A DNA stretch of 15,181 bases from Hyphomonadaceae bacterium UBA1933 (GTDB taxonomy: Bacteria; Pseudomonadota; Alphaproteobacteria; Caulobacterales; Aquidulcibacteraceae). The position numbers and the translations under genes were made by a program. Of the stretch, positions 11,448-15,181 are shown piece after piece (position 1 is the stretch's first letter; each line of letters begins with the position of its first letter). The stretch covers positions 1-15,181 of the forward strand of contig DDFH01000005.1 in the NCBI GenBank assembly GCA_002337085.1. Direction: 5' to 3'. Below the pieces are notes generated by a model. The model saw nothing but the letters and a program-made list of their open reading frames with translations. It made no database searches and had not been told where the DNA came from.

Positions 11448-12641
11448 ATGAAAAAATTATTGCTTAGCGCGACTGCTTTAATGGCATTTGCTGCTCTACC
11501 ATCTGCGGCTTCAGCCCAAGGTTGGTATGCTGGCTTGACCGGTGCTTATTCACTAAACGGTGGTGTTGATTTTGATGCACCTGCTAACCCAACTGGCCCA
11601 GGCGCATCTCCGTACATGATCGGTAATGGTGCTAAAGGCAATGGTGGCTGGGGTGGCGCAGCTTCTCTAGGCTATGCTTTCGGCAACGGTTTCCGCCTTG
11701 AAGGCGAATTGGCAAATGGTTTTGCTGATTTTGACGACAATGGCACTCACTCAACTTTGGGTTCTGCTCAAACTTGGACTGCTATGTTGAACGGTCTTTA
11801 TGACTTCAACAAAGACGGTAAAATCAACCCATTCGTAGGTGCTGGTGTTGGTGCTGCTAAAGTAAAAGCAAAAGCTTATTCTTATGACCGCACTTCAACT
11901 GGTAACGCTGCTCTTTCTAAAGCTTCAGCTGTTTCTGTAAATGATTCAGACAACGCTTTTGCATGGCAATTGATTGCTGGTCTTGGTTTGAAACTTACTG
12001 ACCAATTGTCAGCTGACATTTCTTATAAATGGTTGAACGTTCCTGACCTTTCTTTTGAAGGTACTGGTCGTTACCGTACGAACGCTACTGGCGGTTCTGC
12101 AACTGCTCCTTTGAACATTTCTGGTTCTGTTGGTGAATCTATGGGTTCTGGTGGTATCGTTGGCCTAGGTCTTCGTTATGCGTTTGCTGCTCCTGCTGCT
12201 CCTGCTGCACCAGTTGTTGAAACTCCTCCACCGCCTCCTCCTGCACCAGTTGTTGAGCAACCTCCTGTGGTTACTCCTCCACCAGTTGTTGTTTGTGATG
12301 GTAAATCATTCGTTGTTTACTTCGACTTCGACAAATACAACCTAACTCCTGAAGCTACTTCAGTAATCAGCAACGAAGTTTCTGACATCAAAGCTAAAGG
12401 CTGTAACTATAAATCAGCTCTTATCCAAGGTCACACAGATACTTCTGGTTCAGCACGTTACAACATTGCATTGTCACAAAAACGCGTAACTACCGTTCGT
12501 GACGCTCTTGTTGGTCAAGGCGTTCCTGCTGACATCATGACTGGTGAAGCATTCGGTGAATCTAAACCAGCTGTTGCGACTGGTGACGGCGTTAAAGAGC
12601 CTTTGAACCGTCGTGCAGAAGTAACTTTCGACTTCCAATAA
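11448..12641 (+). CDS. OmpA-family outer membrane porin with peptidoglycan-binding domain
   Basis: The 397-residue product should anchor the outer membrane to peptidoglycan. It has a signal peptide cleaved after ASA (21-23), an N-terminal beta-barrel of about 24-247 beginning GWYAGLTGAYSL, a proline-rich linker (248-282) and an OmpA-like domain (about 284-397). The latter has VVYFDFDKYNLT (289-300), GHTDTSGSARYN (328-339) and LSQKRVTTVRDAL (342-354); D331 and R346 match in spacing the Asp/Arg pair that binds diaminopimelate in OmpA domains. The C-terminal LNRRAEV is typical. The SD AGAGGGA (11434-11440) is strong. Codons are dominated by GCT, GGT, GTT and CGT as in the ribosomal genes, implying high expression. 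A good terminator follows. ompA is the likely name, but several paralogues exist in such genomes. Confidence 0.93.
   Translation: MKKLLLSATALMAFAALPSAASAQGWYAGLTGAYSLNGGVDFDAPANPTGPGASPYMIGNGAKGNGGWGGAASLGYAFGNGFRLEGELANGFADFDDNGTHSTLGSAQTWTAMLNGLYDFNKDGKINPFVGAGVGAAKVKAKAYSYDRTSTGNAALSKASAVSVNDSDNAFAWQLIAGLGLKLTDQLSADISYKWLNVPDLSFEGTGRYRTNATGGSATAPLNISGSVGESMGSGGIVGLGLRYAFAAPAAPAAPVVETPPPPPPAPVVEQPPVVTPPPVVVCDGKSFVVYFDFDKYNLTPEATSVISNEVSDIKAKGCNYKSALIQGHTDTSGSARYNIALSQKRVTTVRDALVGQGVPADIMTGEAFGESKPAVATGDGVKEPLNRRAEVTFDFQ
12208..12291 (+). repeat. 36-bp tandem repeat encoding the OmpA linker
   Basis: CACCAGTTGTTG recurs at 12208, 12244 and 12280, exactly 36 bp (12 codons) apart, giving two full units and a partial third. 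The protein units read PVVETPPPPPPA, PVVEQPPVVTPP and PVVV. The in-frame period could allow linker length to change by slippage without breaking the reading frame. Confidence 0.75.
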
Positions 12642-12662
12642 GAAGTTCTAAGTTCTTAAAAC

Positions 12663-12694
12663 AAGGACCCGGTGGCAACATCGGGTCTTTTTTT
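12663..12694 (+). terminator. Intrinsic terminator of ompA
   Basis: AAGGACCCG (12663-12671) pairs with CGGGTCTTT (12682-12690), including one G-T wobble, around a 10-nt loop. A T7 run (12688-12694) follows. It starts 22 nt after the ompA stop and serves the plus strand. Confidence 0.9.
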
Positions 12695-12701
12695 ATGCGA
12701 C

Positions 12702-12734
12702 AAAAAAATCCCCGATTATTTAAATCGGGGATTT
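12702..12734 (-). terminator. Intrinsic terminator of the M28 peptidase gene
   Basis: A perfect 12-bp stem, AAATCCCCGATT (12706-12717) with AATCGGGGATTT (12723-12734), closes a 5-nt loop. The A7 run at 12702-12708 is a T7 tract on the minus strand, so it terminates the peptidase transcript, 22 nt past that gene's stop. It sits 7 bp from the ompA terminator, back to back. Confidence 0.9.
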
Positions 12735-12756
12735 GTTGCTGAATTAGATTGAACTC

Positions 12757-14430
12757 TTATTTTCTTTCAGATGCGCTTTTATCACGTGCCGCTTTAAATT
12801 CAGAAGTTGGTTTCCATTCTGGCCACTTTGTTGAATTGGCAAGGTCGTAGCCCATTTTGAAATAAATTTGCAAATCTTCTATTGCACCATCTAATTTCCA
12901 GCTTGGCGAATATTCATCAGATGGTTGGTGGTAATGTGCCTTTAGATATTCTTCATTGGCTGCTTTACCCGCTGCAACGCCACCTATGCGCATATCCACA
13001 CCAGAACCCGCCGCAAGCATTGGCACACCGCGTTTAACAAAAGGGAAGTGGTCTGAACGGAAGAAATGTCCTGCTTCTGGAGTATCTTCGGGTGAAATAT
13101 AACGGCCTTGCTTCTTGGCGTAAATTGCAAGGTCATCTTCAAGATTTGATTGACCAAAGCCTGTTACTTCAATATTTTTTGTTTTTCCGGCAATGTTAAT
13201 GCCGTCAATGTTGAAACCGGCAACGGTCTTGGCAAGTGGGTATATTGGATGGCTTGCATAATATTCCGAACCCAAAAGCCCACTTTCTTCTGCTGTCCAA
13301 GAGAACATAATAATTGATCTATCGGGGCGAGGGGCCTTTTTATATGCGCGGGCAATTTCCAATATAGATGCCACACCTGATGCGTTATCAAGCGCGCCAT
13401 TATATATTTTATCACCTTTTTTGTCCGGCAATCCAATTCCAAGGTGATCCCAGTGTGCAGAATATGCAACATATTCATCAGGACGAGTTTTTCCTTTTAA
13501 AATACCAATAACATTATGGCTGGTGACAGATTGCACATCGGTTTTGAATGATGCCGATAGGGTAACGTTTTTAAGTTCTTGTGCATGAAAATCTTTTGAT
13601 CGTGCGGCCACTTTCAACGCTTCTAAATCAAGCCCTGCGCCTTTGAACATTTTTTGTGCGGTGTCATAGGTAATCCATGATTCCATATCAGGGCCAGCAG
13701 GGGATGAAGAATCGCGCACAATATCTATTTTCTTGCCAGTATTAGAGTTTTTTACGGTTTCCCAGCCATAGGCAGCGGCATCGTTTTCATGAATTATAAG
13801 GCAGCCTAATGCGCCCTGACGTGCTGCTTCTTCATATTTATATGTCCAACGGCCATAATATGTCATAGCTTTACCGCCAAAGGTGTTTAGTTCTGGCTGA
13901 TAAAAATCGGGGTCATTTACCAAAACGACTATAATTTTGCCTTTAACATCAATCTTATTGCCATTTTCATCTTTAAAATCATTCCAACCGCGTTCAGGGG
14001 CGGTGATTCCATATCCTGCAAATACCAATGGCACTTTATCAAAATTGACGTCCTTGGTCGCATTACGGGTTGAAATTGTTATATCCTTACCAACTTCTAA
14101 CCCTGTGTTTTTATCGCCGATGTTTAAAACTGCCTTAGAATCAGAAAGCGTAAAGCGACGCAATTGAACATCTTGAAACCATGTCCCATTATCACCGCCG
14201 GGGGAGAAGCCTGCTGCTGCAAGGTTTTTGGCAATATAATCTATTGTCTTTTGCTCAGCAGGTGTGCCAACACCACGACCTTCATAGGCATCTGATCCAA
14301 GTACTTTAATGTCTTTTACTAGGTCTGCACTGTTAAAGGTTGGGTTATACTCTTTTGCAAAAACCATCGATGGCTGCGCCATTATCATTGCCAATGCAGA
14401 GTAAAGCACAATAGATTTATAATATTTCAT
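12757..14430 (-). CDS. Secreted M28-family zinc metallopeptidase with PA-domain insert
   Basis: The 557-residue product is an exported exopeptidase of the M28 (aminopeptidase Y/glutamate carboxypeptidase-like) type. It has a signal peptide (1-25, cleavage after VFA), a PA-like region (about 130-260, with VPLVFAGYGI and GKIIVVLVNDPD), and a catalytic domain from about 303. Likely metal ligands and catalytic residues are H326 and D328 in SAHWDHLG, bridging D348 in GALDNASG, catalytic E381 and ligand E382 in TAEESG, D409 in FNIDG, and H501 in HYHQPSDEY. All are present, so the enzyme looks active, probably in the periplasm. GGGATAGG just upstream of the ATG acts as the SD. It is convergent with ompA and divergent from the lipoprotein gene. 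Substrate is unknown. Confidence 0.92.
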   Translation of the reverse strand: MKYYKSIVLYSALAMIMAQPSMVFAKEYNPTFNSADLVKDIKVLGSDAYEGRGVGTPAEQKTIDYIAKNLAAAGFSPGGDNGTWFQDVQLRRFTLSDSKAVLNIGDKNTGLEVGKDITISTRNATKDVNFDKVPLVFAGYGITAPERGWNDFKDENGNKIDVKGKIIVVLVNDPDFYQPELNTFGGKAMTYYGRWTYKYEEAARQGALGCLIIHENDAAAYGWETVKNSNTGKKIDIVRDSSSPAGPDMESWITYDTAQKMFKGAGLDLEALKVAARSKDFHAQELKNVTLSASFKTDVQSVTSHNVIGILKGKTRPDEYVAYSAHWDHLGIGLPDKKGDKIYNGALDNASGVASILEIARAYKKAPRPDRSIIMFSWTAEESGLLGSEYYASHPIYPLAKTVAGFNIDGINIAGKTKNIEVTGFGQSNLEDDLAIYAKKQGRYISPEDTPEAGHFFRSDHFPFVKRGVPMLAAGSGVDMRIGGVAAGKAANEEYLKAHYHQPSDEYSPSWKLDGAIEDLQIYFKMGYDLANSTKWPEWKPTSEFKAARDKSASERK

Positions 14431-14452
14431 TAGCCTATCCCGAAATTATGAT

Positions 14453-14481
14453 TTGAAAAATTTGTGAAACAACGCCATTAT
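14453..14481 (+). promoter_or_regulatory. Weak candidate promoter of the lipoprotein gene
   Basis: TTGAAA (14453-14458), a 17-nt spacer and CATTAT (14476-14481, four of six -10 matches) lie in the 86-bp gap between the divergent peptidase and lipoprotein genes. A start would fall near 14488, about 30 nt before the ATG at 14517. The region is AT-rich, so this match is tentative. Confidence 0.25.
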
Positions 14482-14516
14482 GTAATAACAAATAATAGCA
14501 CGAAAAAAGATACACC

Positions 14517-15143
14517 ATGTTTTCAAAAATCAAACGAGTTTTTACGCAGTCTGGAGTAATTATTTTACCGGCCTTAATGCTTGCATCATGTGGTCAAGTT
14601 GGTGGCGGTAGCAATCAGACACCAGATTCTGCGATACCGCATAATGAAATGATTAAAAATTTCGATAATTATGCGATTGCTTGTTATTCGCCGCAAAAAA
14701 ATGGCGAAGTAATATCTTGCCGTACGACTTCGCGTTACGCGCATTATACCATGAGTTTTATGGAATTGGATCAACTAGATGGTAAGCCTGCCAAGGTTGT
14801 TTATAAACTTCGCTATGGCGATAAAAATGGTTATAGCTGTGTAGATCATACAACTGCGGATCCAGAAAAAATTACTGCTTACAATGCAAGTGACGATATT
14901 GCGGATGTTGCCGTTGAAATAGAAAAACGGGATAGCCCATCACTTACCGCTCTTAAAGACAAAATCGTTGCCCGTGAAAAACCGATTGGCGAACTTTGTT
15001 ATAAATATACTTTGATAACAACAGATGACCCAATGATGACTTATCAAATTAAATCTGAAGAATTTAAGGATGCTAAACCAACCGGCAAAACCGAAATGCT
15101 AGCAATTTTTAGTAATGGCACAAAGGTTAGAATGGCTAAATAA
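14517..15143 (+). CDS. Predicted lipoprotein, family not recognised
   Basis: I do not recognise this 208-residue protein. It starts with a basic N-terminus, a hydrophobic stretch (about 12-23) and a lipobox LAS-C with C25 as the modified cysteine. The following Gly, not Asp, suggests outer-membrane sorting by the enterobacterial rule, which may not hold here. After a Gly/Ser/Asn-rich tether (26-35) comes a soluble domain of about 170 residues with four more cysteines (C56, C68, C108, C161) that could form two disulfides in the periplasm. Near 57-69 it reads YSPQKNGEVISCR. The SD is weak (AAAAAAGA). It is divergent from the M28 peptidase by 86 bp, and what looks like a terminator begins 18 bp after the stop. 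Confidence 0.75.
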   Translation: MFSKIKRVFTQSGVIILPALMLASCGQVGGGSNQTPDSAIPHNEMIKNFDNYAIACYSPQKNGEVISCRTTSRYAHYTMSFMELDQLDGKPAKVVYKLRYGDKNGYSCVDHTTADPEKITAYNASDDIADVAVEIEKRDSPSLTALKDKIVAREKPIGELCYKYTLITTDDPMMTYQIKSEEFKDAKPTGKTEMLAIFSNGTKVRMAK

Positions 15144-15161
15144 TTTTCATTTAAGTAAAAC

Positions 15162-15181
15162 AAAACCCCAGTCTATTGACT
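15162..15181 (+). terminator. Truncated intrinsic terminator at window edge
   Basis: After the lipoprotein gene, AAAACCCCAGTC (15162-15173), a TATT loop and GACT (15178-15181) form the start of a hairpin: AGTC pairs with GACT, and the remaining right arm, expected to be GGGGTTTT, lies beyond the window. It would end the lipoprotein transcript. Confidence 0.5.

Overview
The window is chromosomal DNA from an AT-rich alphaproteobacterium. I estimate roughly 40% GC by eye and did not compute it. The ribosomal gene order, secY directly followed by a short-lid adk, a COG3146-type acyltransferase, a DUF2269/DUF4166/saccharopine-dehydrogenase-like cluster, an OmpA with a proline-rich linker and a PA-insert M28 peptidase together look most like the Sphingomonadales. 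That placement is an inference from remembered relatives, not from a search. No insertion sequence, phage gene, CRISPR array or resistance gene was seen.

Region 1 (1-6345) is the spc ribosomal protein operon on the plus strand: the last 24 codons of rpsQ, then rplN, rplX, rplE, rpsN, rpsH, rplF, rplR, rpsE, rpmD, rplO, secY and adk. Genes are packed with overlaps or short gaps. There are three structured junctions: a GUAA-tetraloop hairpin between the Shine-Dalgarno (SD) sequence and the start codon of rplO, an intrinsic-terminator-like hairpin between rplO and secY, and a small hairpin just upstream of the adk SD. The operon stops after adk at a strong terminator. The rpsM-rpsK-rpoA-rplQ block that usually follows in Alphaproteobacteria is absent here.

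Region 2 (6334-10685) holds five accessory genes in alternating orientation: a FemAB/GNAT-like protein of the COG3146/DUF482 family (minus), a His-rich CDF zinc exporter (plus), a saccharopine-dehydrogenase-like oxidoreductase and a DUF4166 protein forming a coupled minus-strand pair, and a divergent four-helix DUF2269 membrane protein (plus).

Region 3 (10686-12750) contains tRNA-Gln(UUG) with its terminator, about 550 bp of AT-rich non-coding DNA full of inverted repeats and promoter-like sites, and a strongly expressed-looking OmpA-family gene. It ends in two back-to-back terminators, one serving each strand.

Region 4 (12757-15181) holds a secreted M28 metallopeptidase (minus) divergent from an unrecognised predicted lipoprotein (plus), whose terminator appears to be cut by the window edge.

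The most interesting signals are not new protein families but RNA or DNA architecture: the hairpin-bridged rplO ribosome binding site, the possible attenuator inside the spc operon, and the ompA upstream region with two candidate promoters and mutually exclusive hairpins around a T-tract. The DUF4166/dehydrogenase/DUF2269 cluster is the best candidate for an uncharacterised pathway.
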